Positions 36,823 through 50,489 of a DNA stretch of 64,000 nucleotides are shown piece by piece. The notes below the pieces were generated by a model that worked only from the letters and a program-made list of their open reading frames with translations, made no database searches and had not been told where the DNA came from. This DNA comes from Purshia tridentata (lineage: Eukaryota; Streptophyta; Magnoliopsida; Rosales; Rosaceae): NCBI GenBank assembly GCA_003254885.1, contig QANT01004728.1, positions 1-64,000 of the forward strand, in the 5' to 3' direction. A program made the translations under genes and the position numbers. Position 1 is the stretch's first letter, and each line of letters begins with the position of its first letter.

Positions 36823-38014
36823 TCATAGTTGCCACCATTTACGATTTTCCATTCTCTTTGCGAGTTCCTTTGCCATTGAAGCGAAGTCCTCGGCCCCACT
36901 TTGCAGTTCTTCTGAATTTTTGCTGAGCTTCTGATACATGCAAAGAAGACATGCTCATCAGAAGATAAATCATGAATCATGTAATGGAAAACGCATTACA
37001 TGTTATGATTGGTGGAGCTCAAAACCATCTTTCATTATGCGGGGGGCCCACCCACTATCTGACAGCATCATTCAGCCTTCTCCTTCTTTTCTTTTCTGAT
37101 CATGATATTCCTTCCGTTGGTTTTGCTGTCGGGGCCTGTAGCGGATCCTAAGAAGAAAAAGGCTGAGATAGAAGAGGCATCAGTAGAACAAAATGGGTGG
37201 TGTCGGTGTTTTTTTATTTTCTCTGTGTGTGAGTCTCTCTGTGCGAAGAAATACTCAGGGGCTGCTGCATTTCTTTTCGGTGAAGCAGAGAAGCTTGCTA
37301 TTACGAAGAGCAAGCAGAGAGTGTATGTTAGAGAGAGTCAAAGCAAAGAATCAGAGAGAGGTGTAAGAGAGAGATTCATAGATGGATGTGGTATCAGCTG
37401 ATCCATATTCTTTGTAATTTCTTCTATCATATTAGTGAAAGTGGGTGTGCAAAGTGGATGTAGGCAGTTGAGCCGAACCACTATAAATCTGTGTTGGTTG
37501 TTTGTGTAAATGCTTCTGGGCCATTCCATTTTTGTATTCATTGCAGGTGTAGACTGGTGGAGGTATTAAGCTATCAGTCCTAACATTACACAATGCACAT
37601 ATTCTTGAATCTTGATGCTTAGAACAACAGAAAATAAATCCCATGTTTTAAATTGGGGTCTGAGGAATTCATTAATGGAAAATCGTACCTCAAGTTTTTC
37701 CTGACGTTCTGCAAGCATAGCTTTTGCATGTGCAGCTGCTGCAGAGACATCCTGAAACCACCGACCATGTCAGAATATATATGATCCATAGAATTAGTGC
37801 AATTACAAGGGGTTTTTTTTTTTTCTCTCTAATGGAAAATCAGTGACTTACCCCTGTTTCTCTATATTTGGCCTTGATTTCTGCAGCTGTCCTCATTCTT
37901 GGTTTTTTATCACTAGTTGCGCCTTCAAATAATTTGTCCTTCTCTTTTTCCTTGTCTGGAAAGTAAACATAAGGACATCAAGAACACTCATACTAAGTCG
38001 ACCTGAAATCTAAC

Positions 38015-38046
<32 letters not shown>

Positions 38047-41000
38047 ACCTTTCTTTTCAATTTTGATCTTTTGAAATGAAGGTGAGATAGGAACGGGTTC
38101 ATCGATTACATCATCTGCACCAAAACAGCTGAAATCAATCACAAAGAGAAGGGAGGTAGAGAGAAGCTAGAATGAATAAAACAAAAGAAAGAGGACCTAT
38201 GCGAAACTCCAGAATATCTTGGTCATCCTTCACAGATGTGGAAGGTTTTAAGAATGGGGGATTTGAATATAAGCTCTCCAAATTCGCACAGTAGTCTGTA
38301 TGATTTACAGTAGTTTCCATGTTTTGCTCCATTTTACCCGTTAAGCCCTTGATGATACCACCTAAAATCCCAGGGGAAGCATCCTGTGGCCAAAGATGTT
38401 CAGCAAAAAAACAAATGTAATTTCTTCACCCAAAAAAATGATGATGGAGCTTGAAATTATACACTGCAACCTGTTTCTGACTTCCAGATGAACTGGCGAT
38501 GACGTCTATAGCAGCTGCAAGCACTTTATCGTGAAGACAAGGCAAGGACTCCGGAAACCTAAGCCAGCCGGAAAATCATTTAGAAGGAATGAAGTGTTTT
38601 GACTTTGCAATGAAGTTATGAATTAAAGCCTAGAGACCCGCCCACATGAGTGAGTGAGTGAGAGAGAGACCTGAAGTCATTTTCATAGGCCAAGAGAGAA
38701 AGAAAAGCTATTTCACACCCATTTACCTAAACAGATAAAAAAGAATAAAACTTAATAAATTCAGGTTAGAGAGTGCAACACAAAGATATAAATTGGAAGA
38801 GCAGAATAAAAGCACTGATCTCTGGGATACTGATTGCATTCTGAAATCAGTATATAGGTTATTGTATTCATTTATTTTGTTGTAAAGAAAATATAAAAAG
38901 AAATTGGGAAAACTGAGAAGCAGATGCTTTCCAGTGGCATATAATAGACTAGAGACAAATAACAGGTGCTTATCAACAATGAAAAAAGAAAACCAACCAG
39001 AACAATTTGCCCATGATCAGAAGAACAAATTGTTTTGTCCATGTTGGTCTTGAAGTTCCATCTTAGAATTGACATTAGTGACATTTCTCCCACCACTTCA
39101 AGATTTGGCAAAGACCTGTTGGAAAGACGGCCACAACTTCCATTGAACTATTACTACTAAAATAATTAATGATACAATTAAAATGATCAAACAAATCGGT
39201 GCCAAAAGCATTAAATTCTCTACAAAGTATGTATATTCAGTGATCACAAAGATATTAGATTTCACAGCAACAAAGCACAGAAGGCAGTGCAATATGTTTT
39301 TCACCTTATTTCAAAGACTCCCGTCTGATATAATACAATCAGTCCACTGTCTTTCCCATCTTTCTTGAAGACTGTAGTCCAACAACATGGTTTTGGAAGA
39401 TTCACCTTCTGAATGGAGTTACTGTCACCCTAAAATTAAGGCGGTTTCACTAATTGGTCAAAAGAGATGTGGGGATGATCAAAATTAAAATGGATAGGAT
39501 GAAAGGCACCTTAAGAACAGAGTTCAATGAGTACAAGTGCAATGCCTTCTCACAACAAAGTAAAACAGATACGTTCATTAATCTCTGAGAAAAATATGAA
39601 GTTTTGGGGGAGGTGTCCAGTTCAACTTCAAGCTGTGTACTTCCAGAGCCAGCATCAGTTTGTCCATGATCATTTTTAGCTTCACATATCCTGGGCGAGT
39701 CCAAAGAGTCCTTTTTTGTCCTAGGCGAGTCCACAGAGTTATTTTTTGTCCTAGGTGAGTCTAAAGAATTCTTTTTTGTCCGAGGCGAGTCCAAAGAGTG
39801 CTTTGCACTCAACACATCAGATAAGACATCACCACCATCTGCATAAAGACAAATCTCAGAGAGCCACAACTCAAAGGCAAAGGAGGAAATGTCCGATTTT
39901 ACTCTAACGAAAATTAGAAAAACAGAAGTGAAAGCTATGTTTGGTTGAAAATGCTACCTATAATGTACATTGAAATCGCAGTAGATTCTGTTGTTGAATG
40001 TATAGACCAAGAGGTAATCATATTGCCAGTCGCACTATCTATAACACCAATATGTGCATTTCTGGTCATTATGAATGCCAATCCATTTCCAGAATAACTC
40101 AAATTCCTGGATTCAGAGCCCTTTGGACTTGGTAATGAGCTATTAGTATCTGGAAATGGTTTCACAGCCAGACAGATGACTGGGGAACTTGAGTTGGATA
40201 CACTGTCTGTAAGAAACAAAACTGACAATGTACTAATATCAAGCATTGCAACCTGTATTATGAAATTGAAAACATGAATTCTTGAAATCTATTATCTGAA
40301 ATTTCAATTAACATCTCAATCAAAATAAAAAATTTTATGTAACAATAAAATTCAAAAGATGATTCTCACCTGGCCACATTCAAATCCCACAGTAAGTCTG
40401 GATCCAAAATTTTCAAATCGTAGGCTGCATATAGGAGAATCAAGAATAGAAAACACGGCCATGCACGGACGCCCATTGCCTTCTTGTAAATTGTGAACTG
40501 CAACCAACACAGCTCTTATTAGCAAATGAAACTAGTACGTTGAAACCAACGAGTCTTTGGAAACTCTCATTATACATCCCAAAAAAGGCTTAATCACAAC
40601 CAATAGGAGCCGACTGCATTAATCTTTGGTCCAACCACTTGGGAAAGCTAATTATAATTATTTTTATCAATTATCATTTAGCTTCCGTATATATCTATGC
40701 CTCTAGGGAGACTTAAATTCATCTACTCAGTTATCTTGTAGATTTTAACTCTCTACCAAGCTCTAAAAACACCTTGCATCCTGCTTTGTATATGCAATTA
40801 AAGTCAAGAAATCTAAATACATAAAACAACTCTGGCATTTAGAAAAATATTTTAAGACATCTGTATGACTGTATGCAATTGATGAATATGTATCCAACCT
40901 AACCTTCCTTCCCAGTCTTTGTCACAAAGTGCAATTTTGTCTCGTCCGAACCCCCTATTAGCTTATATAGACGAACCTACATAGTCTCAAACAAGAATAA

Positions 41001-42701
41001 TATCACTAAAGTATCAAATGATGATCACCTAAGAGAAAGGCATGCACGAGGTCAACTAACGCTTACCAGGCCACACTCATCACCAACAGCTAATCCTAGA
41101 GTAACAGAACAAAAATCCAATGCTGATACTGTTGCACTTGCACCCTCAGATCTGATGCCTTTTACCTGCCATTCACGCAAAACAAGAGAAAATGACTTTC
41201 TGAAGTTAATCCTCGAGTACGCTGTTAAATGAATATCAGTTGATATCATGATGTAAAAACTGTCCATGAAAATTAAGACTAGCGAAAATTGTAACAACAT
41301 ACCAACCTTAGGTCCTAAAACATACATGAGTGACAGAGCTGGATGTGTGGCATCCCATATTTGAACAGATCCATCTTGGTATCCTGCTACATATACTCTC
41401 TCAACATGATAATCTTCGGCATCACAAAGCTGGCTGGGAACACCACCAGTCAAAGGCCACTTTGTTCCCCCAGTCATCGAAGTGCGTTCCACATTATTCT
41501 TTTCACCGAAGACTTTCTTAATGACCAAAGAAACACAAAGTTAACAAATGCAGAGACAAGGAAAAGAGAAAAGACTTGAATTTTGATCAGCAAATCAAGA
41601 GCATCTGCTACTTGAAGTTTTCCAGCTGAGACAGTATCATTAAAAAAAGCTAGGTCAATATTTGGTTGATGATAGTACTAATATGAAATGTATCTAGTGT
41701 TGTTTGTGATATACAGTACCTTAGACAGAGCGGAGGAATATTCCCCATCTCGATACACCAAAGCAAGCATTGCCACTGTCATGTGCGGTTCAATAGTGGG
41801 TATGAACATGGGATACTGCACTGTAGGAACAGAAGTCTTTTCCTTTTGTTGAGACATTAAGGCAGACAAGCAAGCATTGTCATAGACATGAAGTTGTCCC
41901 TGATTTGTCAAAGTGAATAGCAATGTGTCACTTCCCTCTATTGCACCATTAGTTGGTAATAACACCATATCCGCAAATGAACCATTAAGTGTAAAGTCTA
42001 CACGGCCTACGGATTTCAGACTTTCTATCCCTGAAGACCAATTAAGGCTCAGAACCTGTGGATGAGAGAAGACAAATTAGTGCAAAGCTAACATGGAATG
42101 TGTGAGATCCAGGAGGATCTACATGCAAAAGCATATCAAATGAGATTGAAAATATACCGTCAGAACTTCTTCCGACCCAATTTCATCACCGCCATAGACA
42201 AAGAGTTGACCCCTATGATGATTAGGTAATATATTTGCAGACCAGTGTAAAACAATGACCGGGAGTCTTCTGTCACCTGATGATAACTGTAGCTTTACAA
42301 CATTGTCAGCTAATTTTTCATGTTTCTGATCCTTAGTAAAGGTAGCAGTTGATAAGTCCCAAAACATTATATCACCATCTACATAGCCAACGGCAAGGAT
42401 TGACCCATTATCAGATACCCAACAAAGGGAGCTTATCTCTTTCTCCACCTTTTTGCTGTCTGACATAGCATCAGGAAGCTCATTTCTTGTCTCTTTTGGA
42501 GAATTAGTAGCTGTTTCTTCCTTCACTTGCAGGTCCTTGGAACCTCTAACAAGAACAACTTCGTCTTTTGAAGCATCCCAGAGAATAATCAACCCATTCT
42601 CATATGCAATCAGCAGTCTGCAAAAGGGCACATTCTTACCTGATTTCATCTATGAATGATGAATCCATATTTTAGTTAATGTAAATGGGGACATGTTTCA
42701 T

Positions 42702-42733
<32 letters not shown>

Positions 42734-45069
42734 GTGTGTGTGTGTGTGCGTGTGCCAACATATATCTTCAACTTAATGAATAGTTTGAACATCTATTGCT
42801 ACCTGCATCAATCTTATTCAATAGTCAACCCGCCCAAACTCGATCCGATGAATTTCAAAGAGAGGACGTGGCCACTCTTAAAACACTAAAAATATAATAA
42901 AATCAACAACCGTATGCCTATAATCATATTACGAGCTCCAGCCAATCCTGTCAGCATGCTTTTAGATCCACAGCATTATAATCTCAAAAGGCAGCCAAGT
43001 TGGCAACAATTATAAAAAAATTTGACAATCAAATGCATTGCTTTGGAATGAAAAACCAGAATCTAGGAAGAGAATTTTCACAAGGATTTGTCTTGCCTGT
43101 TTCCTAGAGAACTAGGTTGCTGGAGAACTCCGACAACAGGAAGTTGATCAGGCAATGACATTCCAGCTGCTTCTGCATTATTAGTAAAATACTTTAGCGT
43201 TAGAATATAGTAGATATTACATAGCTACAGAAGAGTTGACACAACATAAATGGCCATACAAATATATTCAGTAAAATGAAAAGAAAAAAGTAGTGTTCTT
43301 AATGTTTTATCATGTTTGAAATTCCACAAATACATAAAGTACTCATGTAAACGATGTTTTACTTAGATAAACCAACTTCCTAAACAGAACATGATTTGGA
43401 GTTGGCAAGAACTCTCACTCTCATGGAAAGATATTCAATAACACTTTACACAGAGGTCATCCAACAGTGCTTTTTATCAGTCTGTATGTGTACATGCCCC
43501 AAAAAACCCACTTCGCTCCCCCTCCCAATATGAGTTTTGCATTAGAAGTTAAAACAAAATATGGCATCAACCAATTATAAAGACTCAGACGAGAGAAAAC
43601 AATTATAAGAGAATGAGAAACTACCAGCTATGAAATTTCCAGTAATATAATATGGCAGTAGTTCAATTTGTCCATTTTCAGCATCATACTTCAACACGGA
43701 CACCATTGCATATTCACTTCCAATATACCTGACGGTAATTACAACATAATGTTATATTCCTTTGTCAATTTTGTACTTGCATTTTCTGCCAATGACACTT
43801 TCAAATGAAGCAGTTCAGTAATTAGCTTTACAAGTGCTATACATGTAATCGGTGCCATAAATAACAGAGAAAGCAGTTATATTGCATTCCCACTTTAAAG
43901 AAGAAGCTATTCGCCTCTGTTCCAAGTCCCAAACCTGTCAACATCAATAACCTATTAAACCAATCAATACTGTTAGTATAGAAGAAAAAAGAAGGATCAA
44001 GATGACAAAACACAATTGAAATTTTGCAGGCCAATAGATAAGGGTAAACCTAGTAGCTGGCAAATGTAATTTTAATAATAAATTTGGATAGCTCAAGAAA
44101 AAAGCAATACCTGAATTTCGTTTTCACTTGAGACACTTGATAGAAAACCTTGATTTTGTAAGAACTGCAAAAATATACAATGAAACACAAACTATCAACT
44201 TGTCTAGGCAGATCATTTTGACATACACTAATTACTAATTGCATCTAGACTTACTAACCTCTAAGTTTTTAAATGGCAGCGACTTCGGAGATACAAGAAG
44301 CCCTTCGATATTATCACCACCGATCACTTTTATCCTCCCATCCCTGCATTCACAGCAGAATATAGTCAATTTAAAGTTAAGAAGCTCCTACATTTTGCAT
44401 ATAACGCTACTTGTTAGCTTTGCTGGATAGTCCAATTGCTAACTCACAGTGTTCCAATTGCCAACAGGCTTTGTGTTCGATCAATTGCGAGAATGGAAGC
44501 AGTAGATGGAATCCCATAGTGAACAGCAATGCGCGGATCCAAATCCGCTTGTGAGACCCTTCCCTGAGGCACATTATGTTAACGAAGAGTATCAGAAACG
44601 TTTCGGTACGTACAACAATTACAATACACTATCAGCCTATCATACACAAAGCAGAGAAAGAAAATTAGTGGTGGCTTTCGTTTCAATCCGTCATGCACTT
44701 CAACTAAAATGAGAAATTCCATCGAAAACCGATAAAACATCGCTCGATCAATTGTGATTTGCAGAAAAGTCGAGCTCCATAGAAGCTCTGTTTCCGCTTT
44801 AATTCGAGCTCCTATAATTCTGATTCGATCAGTGCCATTGTTGCAGGTCAGTAATTTGCACATCCAAACAATCAAAGAAATTTCGAACATTCATGAACGA
44901 CAAGTATTTCGGTCGATACAACAACCATTTTTGAACCAAATGCAATATTAAAAAAACAAAACCAAATTGAAATAAATAATAATGAAAGGGCAATGGAGAA
45001 AGTACGTACCTGAGGAGATGTAGCTTGTTGTTTTGTTGATGAGGATTTATTGAAGAGTCTAGCGAACAT
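36823..45069 (-). CDS. TYN1: Tomosyn/Lgl-like WD40 protein with R-SNARE-like tail
   Basis: I join 24 exons, all in phase, to about 1,143 residues. First exons: 45069-45010, 44563-44448, 44343-44259, 44164-44111, 43934-43843, 43728-43625, 43172-43097. Largest: 42617-42158. Last: 36930-36823. The start is MFARLFNKSS. WD40-type blades follow (SLLAIGTLDGRIKVIGG, LLIAYENGLIILWDASKD, VAGYQDGSVQIWDATHPAL), as in yeast Sro7 and animal Lgl/tomosyn. The last exons encode RTAAEIKAKYRETG, then ERQEKLEKLSKNSEELQ, an R-SNARE-like coiled coil. Known role: binds syntaxin-type SNAREs and regulates secretory-vesicle fusion; the Arabidopsis protein is little studied. One intron starts with GC. Residues about 740-780 come from a 30-bp tandem repeat. 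Exon 10 (41516-41307) has a weak acceptor, so its start is the least certain junction. Confidence 0.9.
39691..39810 (-). repeat. In-frame 30-bp minisatellite in the tomosyn-like gene
   Basis: Four head-to-tail units start at exactly 39691, 39721, 39751 and 39781. Each encodes a ten-residue block around (S/V)DSPRTKK(N/D)S; the terminal units diverge. Because 30 is a multiple of three, copy changes keep the frame. The block sits in a hydrophilic loop of exon 15. Confidence 0.9.
42701..42755. repeat. (CA)n(TA)n(TG)n palindromic microsatellite
   Basis: About 19 bases of CA, then about 13 of TA, then about 20 of TG. The CA and TG arms are complementary, so the tract can fold into a near-perfect hairpin. 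It lies in the intron between exons 7 and 8 of the tomosyn-like gene, close to exon 8. Confidence 0.9.
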
Positions 45070-46635
45070 GGTGATTCAACAATTCCAACTGTCTGTCTTC
45101 TTCGTCTGCTTTGCAAAAATGAAAAATGGTGTTTGGTTCGGTTTCTTCGTATTCCAGGTGTGGTACGGACGACGACGGTGAGAAGCATGGAGGTGATCTT
45201 TATTAGGAACTGTGCATGGGATGGAATGGTGATGCGAGAGCGGAGGAGAATTCACTGACCGTCCGATTTATTTAGATTGATTGTTGCTTTTGATTGAAAT
45301 CAAAGGGAGGCGTTTACATATATGACTTGGTCCACCTTCGGAAGTGATTCCTTCCCATAATTCCAAGATTGTCCCACAGGTGAGCTTTGGTAGTTGATGA
45401 GTAAAACTTTTATATAATGATTATATATATTTACCATGTCTATCTCGCTAATTTTTTGGTGATTGATAATGGGGTCCATGCCGTCTATGAACCTCAAGGC
45501 TCAAAGCTTGATTTGACCCTAATGTATGGTTGGCGACACACCACCACACACATATACATTAATTAAGATCGTCCAAAAAAAAAACCCAATTTTTAATTAC
45601 TATTACTTTTGTTCTTTGCTTTGTTTATGTGTGGATATGGAATATACCGACAAAGTAACTCACATGTCTGTGATTCAGTTACTCAGAGAGTGTCTGGCAT
45701 TATTGGGTGGGGAAGATATTAATTGTACGAGGAACACTCAGAGAGACACAGGCCAGAACTTGATGAAAAGAAAGGAGACCAATTAAAGTACCAAATACAA
45801 TATATTAATCATTGGCCTTGAGTTGAATTTTACATCATTACATGAGCGTGTATCAAAAACTATTATCTTATCTCTACCTTTTTCCCTATTACATCAATGA
45901 AAATTATATAAATTAGAAGTATATTTTGTACTTTTAGAAGTTTTTATTTTATTTTTATGAATAAATAAAAGTTAAAGGGCACCCGTGCATATGCGACCTG
46001 CTTCCAGTAGCAGAGGCACAACTTCCCTCGCAGCAAGGCAACAGATTGCCATTAGAGCTGCAAAAGTTGCGAATTTTTTGGGTTCACCAAGTTAATAAGA
46101 AAAAAATATTCACTTGTAATGTAGCATTTTGAGATGCAGTAGCATTCATTTTCTTGATGGGTGTTGAGGGGAAATGTTCTTCTGGTGGGCATGTTAATTA
46201 TCACCTAATATATCATCCAAATTTATAGTTTAGGTACATAACATGTTTGTGTGAAAGCAAAGTATTACATATTTCCCCAAAAATGTATTGCGCAATATTC
46301 AAATTGCTTCACAGCGTTGCTTTAATCTAGTCATCATAAAAAGAAAGAAAATAACCTCTTTGTTTGGGTTACTCATCCAACCCTCCTAAGATTTTTGCTT
46401 TTGTCAATTCATGCCCAACATAAAAAAAACCGTACAAGGATTACATACTCATCCTTCTCTCTTTTTCCTTTGTGGCATAATTGGCATTTTCATCCTTTTC
46501 AATTTCCTTTAACACGTGTGCGCATGAAAAATGAACCCACAGCACATGCACGGATGCGCCACATCTGTATAAGATGTGCACAACAAGTCATAACTTTCAC
46601 TTTCATATCAATCAATAGATTCAATTAATACACAT
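45070..46635. other. Divergent intergenic region
   Basis: Shared upstream region of the tomosyn-like gene (minus) and the dioxygenase-like gene (plus). A dispersed repeat at 45457-45532 is listed separately. A CACGTG lies near 46514 (aacacgtgtgc), about 120 bp before the next start codon. No protein-like ORF. Confidence 0.5.
45457..45532. repeat. Dispersed repeat, copy A
   Basis: The segment ggtgattgataatggggtcc ... ctcaaagcttgatttgaccc ... taatgtatggttgg matches 52960-53031 in the same orientation with small indels. Nature unknown; it may be a fragment of a larger interspersed element. Confidence 0.65.
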
Positions 46636-47966
46636 ATGATGGCCTCCTCAGCTCACAAGCAACCACAACAGCTACCAAACATGCACGGCGGTGGCGCTAC
46701 CTCAGCGCCGCCACCAACACCATCCACGCAGCCACCTGGCAACAACCTCCTGTCCACGTCAGACGTGTCCGCGGACGCCCTCTCCAAACTCCTCCACCGT
46801 CTCCCACCTACTCTATCCCTCCCCACGCGCCGCCCACCACCCGCCACGTGTCCACCTTCAATCTCTTTCTCCGACGTCCAAGCCAACCCTACCCTCCTCA
46901 GCGACCTACTCTCCTCCCCCTCTTCCCAACTCGGCTTCTTCCAACTCACCAACCACTCCATCCCGTCCCATCTCGCCGACTCAGCCGAGTCGGAAGCGCT
47001 CTCACTCTTCGACCTCCCAAGAGACCAAAAAGAGTCACACTTTCCCAAGAGCTGGCCTCTGGGGTTCGAAGGCGACGAGGACGACGGACTCGGACTCGGC
47101 GAGTCGTTCTGTCTGGACGCGTCGTGCTCCTCCGAGTTGCCTCTAACTTCTCTGCGCGAGTTCACTCGTGCTTTGGAGAAAGTGGGACTGAAGATCGTCG
47201 AGCTGCTGTCTAGCTCTGTGGGGTTCGAGAAACTTCTGGGGGACAATGACCCGACCCGATTTTCTTCCATGATGTGGATCTCGGAGGGCTTTCAGGGTAA
47301 AAAGCCACCATTGGCGGGTCGGTTTTACCCGTATGTAGTTGGGTTGCAGTATCAAATCCGGAGTGGTCAGAAGTATTGTTTGCTGGCGGATTCGGGTTGG
47401 GTCTCGGTTTTACCACAAGTGGAGTCGGTCCTTGTTACCATTGGTGACATTGCTCAAGTGAGTCCGAAAGTTTCATTCGTTATGTTATTTTATTATAATA
47501 AATAACATTTTTGCCCTTAACCAAAATTCAATTTTGATTAAATTTGAGTGTTTAATTAGATAATAGTTAATGTTTTTAATATTATTTTAAAGTATGGTGT
47601 GAATTACGTGCAACGCAGGTGTGGAGCAACGGAAAGTTAAAAAAAGTGAGGGGTTCAAGGGCAGTGACGTGTTTGGGAGATGAGGTGAAGTACAAGTCCC
47701 GATGCATATCAATGTCAATGTTGGTGACTCTTCATGTAGACAGTAGAGTGTCCCCTCTTGTCTCAATAGACACCATTAACAATGACAGAGATGATGATGA
47801 TGAAAAAGATGATCAGGATCATCAATGTGGAAGTGGTGGTGATACTGAGAGAGAAGGGAGGGTGTTTAAGTCATTTTGGTTGGAAGACTATGCTTGGAAA
47901 GTTTATCACGACCGCCTCCTTTTCAAAGACCCGCTCGACAGTTACCGTTTTAGAAATGGATCATGA
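46636..47966 (+). CDS. 2-oxoglutarate dioxygenase-like protein lacking the iron ligands
   Basis: Exons 46636-47457 and 47619-47966 join in phase to 389 residues. After a Pro/Gly-rich lead, residues about 60-140 look like the N-terminal domain of plant 2OG-Fe(II) dioxygenases (SQLGFFQLTNHSIPSHL). GRFYPYVVGLQYQ and LVTIGDIAQVWSNGKLKKV follow the core fold. Where active enzymes have HxD, this protein reads SGQKYCLLADSGWVSV (243-258), with no histidine; where they have the distal His (VLHRV), it reads VRGSRAV (284-290). So the fold seems kept and the catalytic triad lost. An Asp-rich insert in exon 2 (DRDDDDEKDDQDH) comes from a GAT-rich tract. The C-terminus WLEDYAWKVYHDRLLFKDPL looks conserved and folded. 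The intron, the long open exons and biased codon use argue against a pseudogene. Function unknown; the family is GA-oxidase/ACC-oxidase-like only in fold. Confidence 0.8.
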
Positions 47967-50426
47967 AGTCTTATTCGATATCTCTAGCCACTTAATAAAT
48001 ATAGGTTTTTGCTATTTTTTTTGGTTTGGTTAATTACTAGGTTGTTGTTTCTTTCATTCTTTGTTTATTATTATTATTATTATTTTTTTTCCTCTTTTTG
48101 AATTTAACTCCCATTGTGATTTTAAGTTGTTGATGTCACTAATGCGTTATTGAAGTCCTTAAAATTTAATGTCCTTAATTCTTCTTTTTTTTTGAAAGAA
48201 ACTAATGCCCCTAAACTTTAACATCAATCAATGTTCCTGCAAACTTTGAGTTTGACACCTCCTTATAAAAAACACATATGAAATGTTATGACGCGTACAA
48301 AATGAAATAATTCTATAAAACAAAATGGTCAGGCTTGTGAAGGCTATGATCAATCATAACTTAATGACATTAAAAATATATCCTTTTATGTATTAAAATA
48401 TATATATATATATATATATATCCTTCTAACATTATTCAAACAACTCCTATATATATATATATATATATATATCGGGTTTCATTATATCTAGCTAGTATGG
48501 TCGCCCCCCAATGATTAGCACCACAAAAACAAACAAATGTATTAAAAACCGAGAGCTAAAAAGGTTAGGCTCCATGAAAGCTATTCTAACGAATGGTGTT
48601 GGCTATATTGTGTTAGGAAATGAAACTCAGTGATGAGGAGAATTTGGAAAAAAAATTATTAAGATCATAATAACTTTATAAGTCATAAACGAAAAATGTA
48701 AGTCCAAAAAAGAAAGGCATTAAGTCAAGGCCCGTAGAGATCCAGTTCATAAAACCGGGCTGGCATTTTTCTGATGGGCCGCAGGAGAAGGTTCATATCT
48801 GTAACATAAAAAACCTGCCATAACAAAACGTATGCAAAATATATCCTAACATATATTTACTCCAGATTACCTTGACATATATATGTAGATAGACCTCAAT
48901 AAATAATAAATTAATAAATAATTAAAATCTCAATATTTCTTCTTTCCAATTTCATACATTGTCATTGTCTATTCAAATTCCTCCCATAAACAATTGTGCA
49001 TTTTACATACATTGTGTAAATTGTTTATGTATTCTAGAATGTATTCCAAAATAATTCTCAAGTTTTGCGACTCAGGGCTGTATTTACTTCACCCCACCAA
49101 ACCCTTCTTTTGTTATCTATTAATCTTCAATCTTTTATGTTATCTTTGTCTCCCTAATATTTCAGGTGTTGTTAGCAAACTATCACTGTCACCATACTCT
49201 ATACAAAATACATACCATCTTTTTTTCCATGTAAGTGGAATTCATCATCTTTTTTTTCTTTCTTTTTTGGCCTCCTTTTCATTGTTTTCATGATGTATTT
49301 GGGGGCTTTTTTTTATATTATGAATTGACATGAGCTGTAAATGTGTGTGTATAAGTGGTGTGAGTGCAGGTTCTGATGCAGTTGGCTTGACTTGAAAACT
49401 AAGCAATTATTCCAGTACCCATCAAACTACCACGCAAAGGAAGTACACAACCAGAGGATATATGTTGGTATACTCACTACACTGAAACATTAAAAAGGGT
49501 TCCTTAGCCCTTACTTATCTCAAACATGAAGTCATTGATAATTTGGATTAGTATCTGCAAAAAGAAATCATTATATTAATTACAAGCCTTAATGAGGCAT
49601 CAACTTCATCACTTGGGCAGTTGAAGCTTTGTTGTTGGGGACAAAGAAAGGTCACATGCATGTTAGGGCCATTGGGGACTGAATTTTGGATTTCTATTTC
49701 AATTTGTATGAAATAATTTTGAGTTAATTTGCATTGACATAAAAATTAATGATTTGGTGACTTTCCTTTCTATAATAATGATTAGGTGGCTTTCTGCAAA
49801 CTAATCATAATGGTTTTTACTATATAATTATACCATTTTTTGGTTTAACACACTTTTTAAATTATTTTCAAGATTTGTTTCTTTATCCATTACACAACCG
49901 TAAGACTCACATCATCACATGCATATTATAAAAGAGAAAACAAAAATTAATTATTTATAACTGCCGGATACAATTATTTTTCTTTCTTAGCACACTAATG
50001 TTGGATATTTTCCTAAACAGATATAATTAACTATATGTTCAATTTGTGCAATAGAGTGACTAACTAGAGTTACATGCATGTATATATCTAATAATAGTCA
50101 CCTGAGCACCAATCTAGTCTGGAAAATCACATTATGGCCAAAGTCATAGTTTAGAGGAATTATTTTGTGAAAAGTGAAGGATGAAAATGGGAATGCCCAT
50201 AATATAATGACCACTTTGATCAAAACAGAACAACTATATTAACCTTTTTGACTCTGACTTCTAAGGCCTCCCTAGAACTGTGTGTGTTGAAGTTTCCCTA
50301 TCAAAAATCAAAACCTATACACAAATTAAAACTCACTCTCTGCCATTGAGTTCTACATTACCACAACCTGCATATCATCCCCCATCTAACTGAGACTAAG
50401 ACCAACTTGGCAAAAGCTTTCAAATT

Positions 50427-50489
<63 letters not shown>

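Noticed and set aside
37102-37401. 99-codon plus-strand frame inside the last tomosyn-like intron
   Set aside because: No family resemblance, and the exon-intron phases on the minus strand hold without it.
46653-47270. 205-codon open frame opposite the dioxygenase-like exon
   Set aside because: It is antisense to a well-supported exon; GC-rich third positions keep the reverse frame open.
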